From Aeromicrobium endophyticum (GTDB lineage Bacteria; Actinomycetota; Actinomycetes; Propionibacteriales; Nocardioidaceae), in the NCBI RefSeq assembly GCF_003586285.1, contig NZ_QUBR01000001.1, forward strand, positions 372,001 through 436,000: a DNA stretch of 64,000 nt, written 5' to 3'. This document shows positions 48,301 to 56,433 of this stretch, piece after piece. The position numbers and the translations under genes are program-made. The notes under the pieces are model-generated. The model was not told the DNA's origin. It saw only the letters and a program-made list of their open reading frames with translations, and made no database searches. Positions within the stretch are counted from its first letter, which is position 1. Each line of letters starts with the position of its first letter.

Positions 48301-49110
48301 GTGCACCGGGCGCTGGCCCCAGGGCCCGACGGGTGGCTCGTGCGGAACGGTCGAGAGGTCGACGAGCACCTGGCGACCGGCCAGCGGCTCGGCGACCGGC
48401 CAGACGGGCGAGGCCTCGTCGAGGTCGATCGAGGCGGGGGCGAACGGGTGGTCGTCGTCGACACCGGCGCCGCACGCCCGGACGACGCGTCGCTGCGCAC
48501 GGTCGACGAGGTAGACGATGCCGAACGGCAGCGACAGCGGATCGGCCTCGATCTGCTCGCAGGCGGCCGCGATGGACTCGTCCTCGGTGTGGCGGCCGGT
48601 GGTGCGGGCGCCGAGATCGCGCAGCGTCGTCATGCGACGGGTCGAGACCGTCTGCTCGGTGACCTCGCTGACGACGCACAGCATGCCCTCGACGCGGCCC
48701 TCGTCGTCGGCCAGCGGACTGTACGAGAACGTGTGATAGCTCTCCTCGAGGAACCCGCGCCGCTCGAGGAACAGCATCAACGACTCGTCCCACGTGGCCT
48801 CGCCGGTCTCGATCACGGTCCGCACCCGTGGCTCGACGTCGTCCCAGATCTCGGACCAGACGTCCGACGCCGGCTGCCCGAGCGCCCAGGGGTACTTGTC
48901 GCCCAGCGTGTCGCGGCGATACGCGTCGTTGCAGAAGAAGGTCAGCTCGGGACCCCACGCCATCCACATCGCGAACTTGGAGGTCAACAGGATGCGCACG
49001 GCGGCCTTGAGGCTGACGGGCCATCCGTCGGGATCACCCAGGGGGGTCGAGGCCCAGTCGACGGCCTCGAGGTCGCGGCCCACCTCGCTGGAGGTCCAGG
49101 TGCTGCGCAT
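45343..49110 (-). CDS. Hybrid sensor kinase / receiver / PP2C phosphatase / anti-sigma kinase fusion
   Basis: 1255 residues. Order: PAS-like sensor (about 15-155), GAF-like domain (160-325), HisKA with the phospho-His in VSHEFRTPL (H349), HATPase (440-565; DTGSGI, GSGIGLALV), receiver (616-735; phospho-Asp in VVTDVMMPRLDG, D666), PAS (745-870), SpoIIE-type PP2C phosphatase (890-1117; GGDWYD, GPDDDVA) and a C-terminal RsbW-like HATPase (1130-1245; ELVTNAMVHGG, GRGLRIVE). It could sense signals, dephosphorylate and phosphorylate the coupled STAS protein, and so set sigma-factor activity. Confidence 0.93.
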   Translation of the reverse strand: MRSTWTSSEVGRDLEAVDWASTPLGDPDGWPVSLKAAVRILLTSKFAMWMAWGPELTFFCNDAYRRDTLGDKYPWALGQPASDVWSEIWDDVEPRVRTVIETGEATWDESLMLFLERRGFLEESYHTFSYSPLADDEGRVEGMLCVVSEVTEQTVSTRRMTTLRDLGARTTGRHTEDESIAAACEQIEADPLSLPFGIVYLVDRAQRRVVRACGAGVDDDHPFAPASIDLDEASPVWPVAEPLAGRQVLVDLSTVPHEPPVGPWGQRPVHALLVPFVDPATTEPYGFLVAGLSPFRPVDEAYTGFVDLFAGQLSAAINAARTFDGEKRRAETLARLDQAKTDFFTNVSHEFRTPLTLLLGPTSDALNDPSLAADDVQRRRFDVVHRNGQRLLELVNSLLDFSRLEAGGITSQFEVVDLARVTEPLVMMFESAAEQAGLSLEFEAEPLSGVCYIDVEHWAKIVLNLMSNAFKFTFVGGIAVTLRDEDGQAVLTVRDTGSGIAADDLPHLFERFHRGRNQASRTHEGSGIGLALVAELSRLHGGEASATSTEGIGTEMTVRIPFGRAHLPSAEVTDSAQPRTAGATAPTALVSEARRWLAPETDTAADQAGRPPGDVARVLVVDDNLDMRTYVADLLRDRYEVATASDGIDALEQMHQGQVPDLVVTDVMMPRLDGFGLLERMQADPRTTSVPVVMVSARAGEEGTVEGLEAGAADYLVKPFAARELLARVAVNLELDRVRRIRATLERSEALLDQAQRLAKVGSWEVDLERQTVTGSDEMLRLMGLSRTEFEAMGYPDVIDSVVHPDDADRVGHALASLRVGGLASFDQRIVRPDGTEKLVTVRAALLGDDSGAPRTLQGSMQDITEQRAAEQALAEVRARDEAAQREHSIAEALQRSLLPAETFEIDHLDVATYYRAGVEGTYVGGDWYDIIDLGGHRTALVMGDVMGRGVRAASVMGQLRSAVRAFATLDLPPHEVMQHLDELVQDLAGDQIVTCVYAVHDPIAETVRYANAGHLPPLVAARDGQVRRLTAGGPPLGAGYGDVPTEEVSLPAGATIVFYTDGLVEHRGRDIDEGILALERHIDWRGTSSLVGVPESVVDALLPLGPDDDVAILIARAVVDDDEVSMSMHRDTGRATVAEARHFVQASLKRWDVPDTVTRDLALVTSELVTNAMVHGGAPVDLRLQRSGTRVLLEVRDDAASSLPRPQDPDDDDEHGRGLRIVETLSDEWGMHETDRGKCVWSARTWSSAERTRS

Positions 49111-49446
49111 GCTGGTGTCGCCGTCCGATCGCCTCGATGCCCTGGCCTGCCGGCCGGCGCGACTGCTTCACGCCTGGCCATGATTATGCCGACCTCGCGG
49201 CCCGTGCGCACGGCATGCCCGGAGAGCGGCGCGGCTACGGCGACATGAGGAGGGCGGGCGCGTCCGTCTGCGTGAGCCGGAGGCCCGCCGTCCTCGTGTG
49301 CGGGTGGTGCGTCGGACCGGTGGGACGATCTTCGCGACCGACCCCTCCTTACCCGCCTGCCGCCGGCCCAAACATGGGAGTCGCCCTGGTCCTCGAGTGG
49401 CCGCCGCCGACGGTTTCGCCGGCGCCGCCGCGGGTAGGCGTCGCGC
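49111..49446. other. Divergent region between the fusion kinase and the YihY gene
   Basis: 336 bases without a gene. It carries the SigF-type promoter of the YihY gene (49413-49437). No promoter for the kinase gene could be chosen on the minus strand. Confidence 0.6.
49413..49437 (+). promoter_or_regulatory. SigF/SigB-type promoter, leaderless spacing
   Basis: GTTT (49413-49416), 15-base spacer, GGGTAG (49432-49437), nine bases, ATG 49447. Confidence 0.62.
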
Positions 49447-50502
49447 ATGCCTGACACCGCCGCGCGCGTCGACGCCGATCCCGACGACGACCGCAAGCCC
49501 GACTCCCCCGCCGACCTGCACCAGCGGTCGTGGGCGTACGTCGTCCGCAAGACCGTGCGGGAGTTCTCGAATGACCAGTGCACCGACCTCGCGGCCGCCC
49601 TTACCTACTACGCCGTGCTCGCCCTGTTCCCGGCGCTCGTCGCCCTCGTGTCGCTGCTGGGGGTGTTCGGGCAGGGACCGTCCACCGTGGACGCCCTGCT
49701 GAAGATCGTCGACCAGCTCGGTCCCGACTCCGCAGTCGACAGCCTGCGGCCGACGATCGAGCGTCTCACCACGTCGCAGGGTGCAGGACTCGCGCTCGTG
49801 CTCGGCCTGGCAGGCGCCCTCTGGTCGGCGTCCGGCTACGTCGGGGCCTTCGGACGAGCCATGAACCGCGTGTACGAGATCGGCGAGGGTCGGCCGGTCT
49901 GGAAGCTGCGCCCCGTCCAGCTGTTCGTGACCCTCGCGAGCCTCGTCCTGGTCACCGTCGCCGTTGCCGGGTTGGTGCTGACGGGCCCGGTCGCCGAGGC
50001 GGTCGGCGACCAGATCGGCCTCGGCTCGACCGCGATCCTCGTGTGGGACATCGCGAAGTGGCCCGTGCTGCTGGGCGTCGTCATCGTCATCGTCGCGCTG
50101 CTCTACTACGCGACCCCCAACGTCAAGCAGCCGAAGTTCCGCTGGATCAGCGTGGGCGCGGTCTTCGCGATCGTCGTGTGGATGCTGGCGTCGGCGGCCT
50201 TCGGCCTCTACGTCGCAATGTTCTCGAGCTACGACAAGACGTACGGCTCCCTGGCCGGGGTCATCGTGTTCCTGCTGTGGCTCTGGCTGACCAACGTGGC
50301 CCTGCTGTTCGGTGCCGAGCTCGACGCCGAGCTCGAGCGCGGTCGCCAGCTGCAGGCGGGGATCGCCGCCGAGGAGACGATCCAGCTCCCGCCCCGCGAC
50401 ACCCGCACCATCGAGAAGGCTGCCGACAAGCACCGCAAGGACGTCGCCGATGCCCGCGCCATCCGCCGCGACGCCGGCGACGACACGAAGGACGATCTAT
50501 GA
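49447..50502 (+). CDS. YihY/BrkB family membrane protein
   Basis: 351 residues with about six membrane helices. Family blocks are DLAAALTYYAVLALFPALVAL, WSASGYVGAFGRAMNRVYE, and SYDKTYGSLAGVIVFLLWLW; the C-terminal tail is Lys/Asp/Arg-rich and cytoplasmic. The old RNase BN label of this family is wrong; its true function is unknown. It is preceded by a stress promoter and overlaps the next small gene (ATGA). Confidence 0.9.
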   Translation: MPDTAARVDADPDDDRKPDSPADLHQRSWAYVVRKTVREFSNDQCTDLAAALTYYAVLALFPALVALVSLLGVFGQGPSTVDALLKIVDQLGPDSAVDSLRPTIERLTTSQGAGLALVLGLAGALWSASGYVGAFGRAMNRVYEIGEGRPVWKLRPVQLFVTLASLVLVTVAVAGLVLTGPVAEAVGDQIGLGSTAILVWDIAKWPVLLGVVIVIVALLYYATPNVKQPKFRWISVGAVFAIVVWMLASAAFGLYVAMFSSYDKTYGSLAGVIVFLLWLWLTNVALLFGAELDAELERGRQLQAGIAAEETIQLPPRDTRTIEKAADKHRKDVADARAIRRDAGDDTKDDL

Positions 50503-50681
50503 GCCGCTACCAGCTGCGCGACACCGACGGAGCCGTCATCGCCGAGGAGTCGTTCGACTCCTTCGAGACGGCGGACGCCTGAGCCCAGGTCTACGGTGCC
50601 TCGGACGGGTGGACGCTGTTCCAGCAGATCGGCGGTCGGTGGACCGCCGCGCGTCTCGACCCGACCGCGCTGGGCGACTAG
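50499..50681 (+). pseudogene. Small protein gene interrupted by an in-frame TGA
   Basis: ATG 50499 overlaps the YihY stop (ATGA) and reads MSRYQLRDTDGAVIAEESFD then SFETADA, ending at TGA 50580-50582. The same frame continues without loss of coding character: AQVYGASDGWTLFQQIGGRW, TAARLDPTALGD, stop TAG 50679-50681. A single TGG to TGA change would explain this, giving an ancestral 60-residue protein (ETADAWAQVYGAS). It is a nonsense mutation, a sequencing error, or readthrough. Confidence 0.7.
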
Positions 50682-51733
50682 GCAGCCGGGACGACGACCT
50701 GCTGCCGGGTGCGCCGGCGCAGCAGCGACATCGCCGGCCGCTCGACCAACCACCAGCTGGCGGCGGCGAGGGGCACCGTGGCCGCGACGCAGGCCAGCAC
50801 GAACACGAGCACGCCGGCGCGCTGCACGTCGAACACGGCCAACAGCTGCGCGACGGGGAACCCGTAGAGGTACATGCCGTAGCTGATGTCGTTGACCGAG
50901 CCGATGCGCCGGACGGCCGCCGGCAGGGTGATGCCGGCGTACAGGCACAGGTAGGCCAGCGGAAGCGCGCCGAGCGGCTGGCCGTGCCCGGCCACGGCGA
51001 GCGCCACGAAGGCGATGGCGGCGAGCAGGGCCAACCGCCCGTCGACGCGCACCCGGGACGACCAGAACAGCAGCATCGTGCCGGCCGCGAAGGCGGGCGC
51101 GAGGAAGGCGAGGTCCTGGATCGGGCCGGGCGTGCCGTGCGGGACGTTCATGGCCGCCACGGTCGCGCCCACGAAGGCCGCGAGCGACCACCACGGCGAG
51201 CGTCGCACGGGTGCGATGGCCAGGCCCACCCCGAGGATCGTGTAGCAGGCCACCTCGCTCGGCAGGGTCCACAACGAGCCGTTCCAGGCCGTCGCGAACG
51301 GAGCGCGGTCGAGCGTCGAGCCGATGCCCCAGTCGCCGTTCCACAGGTCGGCCCAGCTGAGCACGTAGTGCCGGCCGTCGGCCCACGTCCAGCCGCCGGT
51401 CCGGGTGGCGGCGACCGCGGACAGGCCGAAGGCCGTCACGGCCAGGCACACCCAGAAGGCCGGCAGGATGCGCATCGCCCGCTTGGCCGCGTACATGCCG
51501 GGACGGTTGACGAGCCGGCTCTGCGCGATCAGGTAGCCGCTGATCGCGAAGAAGCCCCCGACCGCGAGATGGCCCAGGTTGACGTCGCCGATGGCCGGGT
51601 CGTCGCCGAAGCCGCCGATGGGCCACGCGTGCGACACGATGACCGCGGTCGCGAGCACGAGCCGGATCGCGTTGAGCGAGTTGCTGCGCAGGTCGAGGCG
51701 CGCCTCGATCGTGCCGGGTGCCGGTGTGGTCAT
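50678..51733 (-). CDS. Acyltransferase family 3 membrane protein (OafA-like)
   Basis: 351 residues, about ten membrane helices. Early blocks are LNAIRLVLATAVIVSHAWPI (catalytic His in SHAW) and GHLAVGGFFAISGYLIAQS; next come RILPAFWVCL, and SLWTLPSEVACY later. Members O-acylate extracellular glycans. ATG 51733 follows GGAGACCC. It is convergent with the interrupted small gene; their stops share CTAG. A surface polysaccharide from the nearby glycosyltransferase cluster is a possible target. Confidence 0.88.
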   Translation of the reverse strand: MTTPAPGTIEARLDLRSNSLNAIRLVLATAVIVSHAWPIGGFGDDPAIGDVNLGHLAVGGFFAISGYLIAQSRLVNRPGMYAAKRAMRILPAFWVCLAVTAFGLSAVAATRTGGWTWADGRHYVLSWADLWNGDWGIGSTLDRAPFATAWNGSLWTLPSEVACYTILGVGLAIAPVRRSPWWSLAAFVGATVAAMNVPHGTPGPIQDLAFLAPAFAAGTMLLFWSSRVRVDGRLALLAAIAFVALAVAGHGQPLGALPLAYLCLYAGITLPAAVRRIGSVNDISYGMYLYGFPVAQLLAVFDVQRAGVLVFVLACVAATVPLAAASWWLVERPAMSLLRRRTRQQVVVPAA

Positions 51734-51862
51734 GGGTCTCCTGTCGCCGGTGCAGAGTCGTCGGACCTCACCCCATGACGGCGCAGGACTCGCGCCCGGG
51801 GTTCGTCCCGGCGCGAGCGGGTACCACCAGCGAGCACGCACCACCGATCGAAGGAGCGCACG

Positions 51863-52006
51863 ATGAGCGAGACGCCCGACGAGTCCGTCAACCCGGCCGC
51901 CGACGAGGGCCAGAACGAGCCGGTCGACCCCGTGCAGGAGGGCGCACCGGCGACCGGACCCGAGGCACCCGTCCCGCCCGGAGGGTCGACCGACGCCGAC
52001 GCCTGA
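51863..52006 (+). CDS. Tiny acidic Pro/Glu-rich protein
   Basis: 47 residues (MSETPDESVNPAADEGQNEP onward, ending in STDADA) with a GAAGGAG ribosome site before ATG 51863. It is disordered, without known motifs, and compositionally like 23376-23558 and 56938-57126. A weak SigF-like pair (GTTC 51801, GGGTAC 51819) lies upstream. Confidence 0.55.
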   Translation: MSETPDESVNPAADEGQNEPVDPVQEGAPATGPEAPVPPGGSTDADA

Positions 52007-52016
52007 CCCGGGCTCG

Positions 52017-52059
52017 CCCCTTGAGCTCGTCGAAAGGCTCTTTCGACACGCTCGAGGGG
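52017..52059. repeat. REP-like palindromic element
   Basis: CCCCTTGAGC...GCTCGAGGGG encloses TCGTCGAAAG/CTTTCGACAC with a GCT loop. This TTGAGC-TCGTCGAAAG type of palindrome is widespread as an extragenic repeat in actinobacteria. It lies between two convergent genes and may also end transcription. Confidence 0.6.
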
Positions 52060-52069
52060 CGAGGACGCG

Positions 52070-53668
52070 TCAGCGCAGGAGGCCGCCGGTCAGTCGGCGC
52101 ACCCGGCTGTGGGCGAGGGCGGCTCGAGCCGCGTTCATCCCCGGTGCACCGTGCACACCGCCGCCCGGATGGGCGGAGGCCGAGCCCAGGTAGAGCCCGC
52201 GCACGGGCGTCTCGGCCCGTCCCATCCCCGGTACGGGCCGGAAGACCAGCTCCTGGTGCAGCTGCGACGTGCCGCCGTTGATCGCCCCGCCGATCAGGTT
52301 GGCGTCGCGCGCCTCGAGCTCGCGGGGACCCAGCACGCGCCGGGTCAGCACGCGTGAGCCGAAGCCCGGTGCCAGCGCCTCGATGCGCGCCTGCATGCGG
52401 TCGGCGAAGCGCTCGCAGTCGTCGCGGTCCCACTCGCCCCGCACCGATCCGTCGCCGGCGTCGCCGACCGAGTGCTGCGGGACGTGGGTGTAGGCCCACA
52501 GCGACTCCGTGCCGGCGGGCGAGCGTGTCGGGTCGGACGTCGTCATCTGGCCGGCCAGCATGAACGGCGCCTCGGGGACCATGCGGGCCGACACCTGGCC
52601 GTGCGCCTGGGTCATCTGCTCGACCGAGTCGGCCACGTGGAACGTCCCCGGCGCGAACGGAGGTGCCGACGCCCACGGCACGGGACCGTCGAGCGCCCAG
52701 TCGACCTTCACCGTCGAGGGGTCGAGGTCGAACGACCGCATCGCCGACCGCGTGCGGGCCGGCAGGTCGTCCGGCGACAGCAGCCGCCCGTACAGGTGCG
52801 GCGCGACGATGTCGGCGACGACGGCACGTCCGGCCGCGAAGCGCTCGCCGTCGGCGGTCAGCACGGCCGTGGCCCGGCGGTCCGTGACCTCGATGCGCAC
52901 GGCCTCGGCGGCATACCTGATCTCGCCGCCCAGCGACTCGAAGCGACGTCGCAGCGCGTGGGCGAGCTCGCCCGCTCCGCCCTGCGGCACGGGAAATCCG
53001 ACCGTCTGCCCCAGCATCGACATCAAGATGCCCATGAGTCCCGAGCCAGGGGCGTTGAGCGGGATGTCGGCGTGACCCGCGTTGCCGGCGATCACCAGGC
53101 GGGGCCCGACGCCGCCGAAGCGCGACAGGCCGACCTCGTTCGCCGGGGTGAGCATGGTCTTGACGAAGTCGAGCCCGCCGACGCTGCGCAGCCGCGCGAG
53201 CGCCCCCACGCCGTTCTTGACCGGCGGGAAGGGCGACAGGAGCGCCTTGACCATCTGGTCGCCGATGCGGTCCCACTGGGCGCACAGCTCGAGCCAGGCC
53301 TCGCCGTCGCCGACGTGCGCCTGGTCGAACAGGCCGGCCGTGACCTCGCGATCGCGGTGCAGCATCCCCCACCCGCCGTCGCGCAGGGGGTGCCCGAGCA
53401 CGGCAGGAGCATGGACCCAGGTGAGGCCGTGCTCTTCCAGCCCGAACGACCTGATCGTGGGCGACTCCTCGGCCAGCGGGTAGAAGGCGCTGAACGTGTC
53501 GTGGACGAAGTCGGGGTGGACGTCGCGTGCGCTCTTGACCGCCCCGCCCACCTCGTCCTGGGCCTCCAGCACCAGCACCGACCAACCGGCGTCGGCGAGG
53601 TGGTTCGCGGCGACCAGGCCGTTGGGTCCGGCGCCGATCACGACCGCGTCGTGACCCGGCGCCCTCAC
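52070..53668 (-). CDS. FAD-dependent oxidoreductase of the phytoene desaturase/amine oxidase type
   Basis: 532 residues. Dinucleotide motif [34 protein letters not shown], a long substrate domain and a C-terminal FAD segment [20 protein letters not shown], as in CrtI-like proteins. No carotenoid genes are near, so the substrate is unknown. GTG 53668 overlaps the SDR stop (GTGA). It is the last gene of the SRPBCC-ADH-SDR-FAD operon. Confidence 0.88.
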   Translation of the reverse strand: MRAPGHDAVVIGAGPNGLVAANHLADAGWSVLVLEAQDEVGGAVKSARDVHPDFVHDTFSAFYPLAEESPTIRSFGLEEHGLTWVHAPAVLGHPLRDGGWGMLHRDREVTAGLFDQAHVGDGEAWLELCAQWDRIGDQMVKALLSPFPPVKNGVGALARLRSVGGLDFVKTMLTPANEVGLSRFGGVGPRLVIAGNAGHADIPLNAPGSGLMGILMSMLGQTVGFPVPQGGAGELAHALRRRFESLGGEIRYAAEAVRIEVTDRRATAVLTADGERFAAGRAVVADIVAPHLYGRLLSPDDLPARTRSAMRSFDLDPSTVKVDWALDGPVPWASAPPFAPGTFHVADSVEQMTQAHGQVSARMVPEAPFMLAGQMTTSDPTRSPAGTESLWAYTHVPQHSVGDAGDGSVRGEWDRDDCERFADRMQARIEALAPGFGSRVLTRRVLGPRELEARDANLIGGAINGGTSQLHQELVFRPVPGMGRAETPVRGLYLGSASAHPGGGVHGAPGMNAARAALAHSRVRRLTGGLLR

Positions 53669-54615
53669 GCGGCCGACCTCTTCGTCGCTCCCCTGACCAG
53701 GGCGGACGCGTTGCGCGCGATGCCGACGAGGGGGTTGCCCTGGCTGCCACGCGGCTGGTTGCCGGCCTCGACGGAGGTCAGGACGTTGCCCTCCGTCGCA
53801 TCGACGCGCGTCGTGCCCTCCATCGCGGCGAGGCGGAACAGCGGACCCACCAGCCGGTCGAAGACGCCCGGGAGCGCGCTGAAGCCGAACCGGATCAGGT
53901 CGTTCGAGAGGTTGACCTGCGTGCGGGCGCGGGGGTGGTCGAGGCGGCGCAGCGCGATACGGGCCACCTTGTCGGGACCGGCCACGGGCGGGGGCGGACG
54001 CCCGAGGTAGCCGTCGTAGGTCGCCGCCTGCTCGTAGATCGGCGTGTCGACGCCGCCCGGGGACACGTAGGCCACGTGCACGTCGGGCAGGTCGCGGTTC
54101 TCGACCTTCAGCTGGCGCGCCAGCGCCCGGACTCCCCACTTGCTGAGCACGTACGGGCTCATCGACGGCACCGCGATGTGCCCGATCAACGAGCCGATCA
54201 GCACCAGGGTGCCCGCCTGCTGGCGTCGCAGCACCGGCATCACGTGACGCGCCACGTTGACCGAGCCGATCAGGTTGGTGCGCAGGACCCCGTCGAACAC
54301 CTCCGCGGGGATCTCCTCGGAGCGACCGTAGGCCACCACCCCGGCCGAGTTCACGACGGCGTCGATCACGGGGTGCTCGGCGAGTACCTGCGCGAAGCAG
54401 GCGGCCACGGCGGCGTCGTCACCCACGTCGGTCGGCACGACCATCGCCGAGGCGGCCCCCCGATCGCGGCACTCCTGCGCGACGAGCTCGAGGGCTGCCC
54501 GGCCGCGAGCGACGAGCACGACGTGGTCACCGCGCTCGGCGGCCTGGACCGCCGTCGCCCGGCCGATACCGCTCGAGGCCCCGGTGACGACGATGACGCG
54601 TGCGGCACCCGTCAC
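53665..54615 (-). CDS. SDR family oxidoreductase
   Basis: 316 residues. Cofactor motif VTGASSGIGRATAV, NSAG, catalytic IGSLIGH and YVLSKWG (Tyr-x3-Lys). The C-terminal about 80 residues extend beyond the standard SDR core and are basic. GTG 54615 overlaps the ADH stop (GTGA), and its stop overlaps the FAD enzyme start. The substrate is unknown. Confidence 0.89.
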   Translation of the reverse strand: MTGAARVIVVTGASSGIGRATAVQAAERGDHVVLVARGRAALELVAQECRDRGAASAMVVPTDVGDDAAVAACFAQVLAEHPVIDAVVNSAGVVAYGRSEEIPAEVFDGVLRTNLIGSVNVARHVMPVLRRQQAGTLVLIGSLIGHIAVPSMSPYVLSKWGVRALARQLKVENRDLPDVHVAYVSPGGVDTPIYEQAATYDGYLGRPPPPVAGPDKVARIALRRLDHPRARTQVNLSNDLIRFGFSALPGVFDRLVGPLFRLAAMEGTTRVDATEGNVLTSVEAGNQPRGSQGNPLVGIARNASALVRGATKRSAA

Positions 54616-55793
54616 GGCTTCAGCACGACCTTGATGCAGCCGTCCTGCTTCTTCTGGAACATCTCGTAGGCCCCCGGCGCCTCGCTGAGCGGCAGCCGGT
54701 GCGTCGCGAGCGACTCGGTGCCGAGCACGTCGGCGTCCTGCTCGAGCACCTTGACGATGTCGTCGGTCCAGCGCTTGACGTGGCACTGGCCGAGACGCAT
54801 CGTGATGCCGCGGTCGAACATCTCCATCAGCGGGAGGGGGTCGACCTCTCCCCCGTAGACGCCGCTGACCGACACCGTGCCCCCGCGCCGCACCGACTTG
54901 ATGGCGGTGGTCAGGGCGTCCAGGCGGTCGATCGCGAACCGATCGATGACGGGCTTCGCGACGGCGTCCGGCAGGAGCCCCGCGGCCGAGATGGCCTTCT
55001 CGGCGATCGGGTTGCCGTGCGACTCCATGCCGACGGCGTCGACGGTGCCGTCGGCACCGCGTCCGGCCGTCAGGTCGAGGAGCGCGGCCGGCACGTCGTC
55101 GACCTGGTCGATGTCGACGACCTCGAAGCCCCACGCGCGCGCCAGCTCGAGTCGCTCGGCGACCCGGTCGACGCCGATGACGCGCACACCGGCCTGCTTG
55201 GCGATGCGAGCCGTCATCTGGCCGATGGGCCCCAGCCCAAAGACCGCGAGCGTCTGGCCCTCGGTGACGTCGGCGTAGGCGAAGGCCTGCCACGCGGTCG
55301 GGATGACGTCCGAGACGTAGAGGAACCGCTCGTCCGCGACGCCCTCGGGCACCTTGACCGGCCCGAACTGCGCCTGCGGCACCCGCAGGTACTCAGCCTG
55401 CCCGCCGGGCACCGCGCCGTACATGTCGGTGTAGCCGAACAGCGACGCTCCCTTGCCGTGCTCGGTGTTCTGCGTGGTCTCGCACTGCGCGAACAGCCCG
55501 CGCGAGCACATCCAGCAGTGGCCGCACGAGATGTTGAACGGCACCACCACGCGGTCACCGACCTTCAGGTCGCCCGCCTCCGCGCCGACCTCCTCGACGA
55601 CGCCCATGGTCTCGTGGCCCAGCACGTCGCCGGGGTGCAGGTACGGGCCGAGCACCTTGTAGAGGTGCAGGTCGGAGCCGCAGATCGCGGTCGACGTGAC
55701 CTTGATGATGGCGTCGGTGGGCTGCTCGATGCGGGGGTCGGGGACGTCCTCGACCGAGACCTTCTCGGTGCCTTGCCAGGTCAGTGCCTTCAT
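54612..55793 (-). CDS. Zinc-dependent alcohol dehydrogenase, copy 2
   Basis: 393 residues. Paralogue of 32389-33567: MKALTWQGTEKVSVEDVPDP, catalytic ICGSDLHLYK and GHETMGVV, structural zinc CGHCWMCSRGLFAQC, Rossmann FGLGPIGQMTARIA. Differences concentrate in the substrate-side segments. It overlaps the SRPBCC gene upstream and the SDR downstream by four bases each, so it is a fixed member of this operon. Confidence 0.9.
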   Translation of the reverse strand: MKALTWQGTEKVSVEDVPDPRIEQPTDAIIKVTSTAICGSDLHLYKVLGPYLHPGDVLGHETMGVVEEVGAEAGDLKVGDRVVVPFNISCGHCWMCSRGLFAQCETTQNTEHGKGASLFGYTDMYGAVPGGQAEYLRVPQAQFGPVKVPEGVADERFLYVSDVIPTAWQAFAYADVTEGQTLAVFGLGPIGQMTARIAKQAGVRVIGVDRVAERLELARAWGFEVVDIDQVDDVPAALLDLTAGRGADGTVDAVGMESHGNPIAEKAISAAGLLPDAVAKPVIDRFAIDRLDALTTAIKSVRRGGTVSVSGVYGGEVDPLPLMEMFDRGITMRLGQCHVKRWTDDIVKVLEQDADVLGTESLATHRLPLSEAPGAYEMFQKKQDGCIKVVLKP

Positions 55794-56245
55794 ACGATGC
55801 TCCTCGGGGTGGTCGGGCGGTTCTCGGCGATGTAGGCCAGCCGGCGCAGCGTCTCGGTGTTGCGCCACTTCAGCGTCAGGCCCTTGAACGGCTCCGGCAC
55901 CAGCACGCCCGGTCCGGCGACGGCCTGCTCGCGGATCGTGACCTCGGTGCCGGCGCCGACGGCGGTGAGCTCGATCTGCACGTCGGCCTCACCCAGCGGC
56001 CATCCGCGTGCACGCAGCCGGATGAGCCGCTGCGGGTCCAGCTCGGTCACGCTCGTGGTGTCGTCGATCAGCGCGGGCCACACGCCGACCGAGTGGTGGA
56101 CGCGGGAGTCGACCGCGGGGAACGAGTCGTCGACCTCGCGCACCCGCGACGCGCCGACCACCCACAGCGGATAGGTCCAGCCGTCGGTCAGGACGTCCCA
56201 CACCCGCTGGGGGGTCGTGTTGATCGTGCGCTTGTTGACACTCAT
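55790..56245 (-). CDS. SRPBCC (START-like) family protein
   Basis: 151 residues with the polyketide-cyclase/START opening NKRTINTTPQRVWDVLTDGW, TYPLWVVGASRVREVDD, and C-terminal GTEVTIREQAVAGPG. The fold has a hydrophobic ligand pocket. It is the first gene of the four-gene redox operon; the pocket may carry the ligand for the dehydrogenases. Confidence 0.85.
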   Translation of the reverse strand: MSVNKRTINTTPQRVWDVLTDGWTYPLWVVGASRVREVDDSFPAVDSRVHHSVGVWPALIDDTTSVTELDPQRLIRLRARGWPLGEADVQIELTAVGAGTEVTIREQAVAGPGVLVPEPFKGLTLKWRNTETLRRLAYIAENRPTTPRSIV

Positions 56246-56339
56246 GAGCCGTGCGTACCCGAAGCCCGCGGTCCGAACCCGATCGCCGGGGTGCGTCCCC
56301 GCACATGTCGAACTCTCAGGAATTTCTTGGCCTCGGGCC

Positions 56340-56369
56340 TTGAACCGCCCCGCAGTCGGTACCTATAAA
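56340..56369 (+). promoter_or_regulatory. Housekeeping-type promoter of hsp20
   Basis: TTGAAC (56340-56345), 18-base spacer, TATAAA (56364-56369). A near-consensus primary-sigma promoter in an A+T-richer stretch. Confidence 0.8.
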
Positions 56370-56372
56370 AGT

Positions 56373-56405
56373 CTCGAGGTTGAGTCACATCGACTCAACC
56401 TCGAG
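56373..56405 (+). promoter_or_regulatory. HAIR operator (HspR binding site) of hsp20
   Basis: CTCGAGGTTGAGT (56373-56385) and ACTCAACCTCGAG (56393-56405) form a perfect 13-base inverted repeat with a seven-base spacer. The core GTTGAGT-N7-ACTCAAC fits the HspR-associated inverted repeat CTTGAGT-N7-ACTCAAG in all but the outer base pair. It covers the transcription start just after the -10 box, which is ideal for repression relieved by heat. Confidence 0.85.
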
Positions 56406-56433
56406 AACTCACCGACCAGGAAGGAGATCTGAC

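Noticed and set aside
45412..49248. A 1278-residue frame antisense to the fusion kinase
   Set aside because: A long open frame is expected opposite G+C-rich coding sequence; composition is Val/Asp/Arg/Gly repeats with no motifs.
50580..50582. TGA as a selenocysteine codon
   Set aside because: No downstream SECIS-like hairpin was seen and neighbours give no selenoprotein context; TGG loss is simpler.
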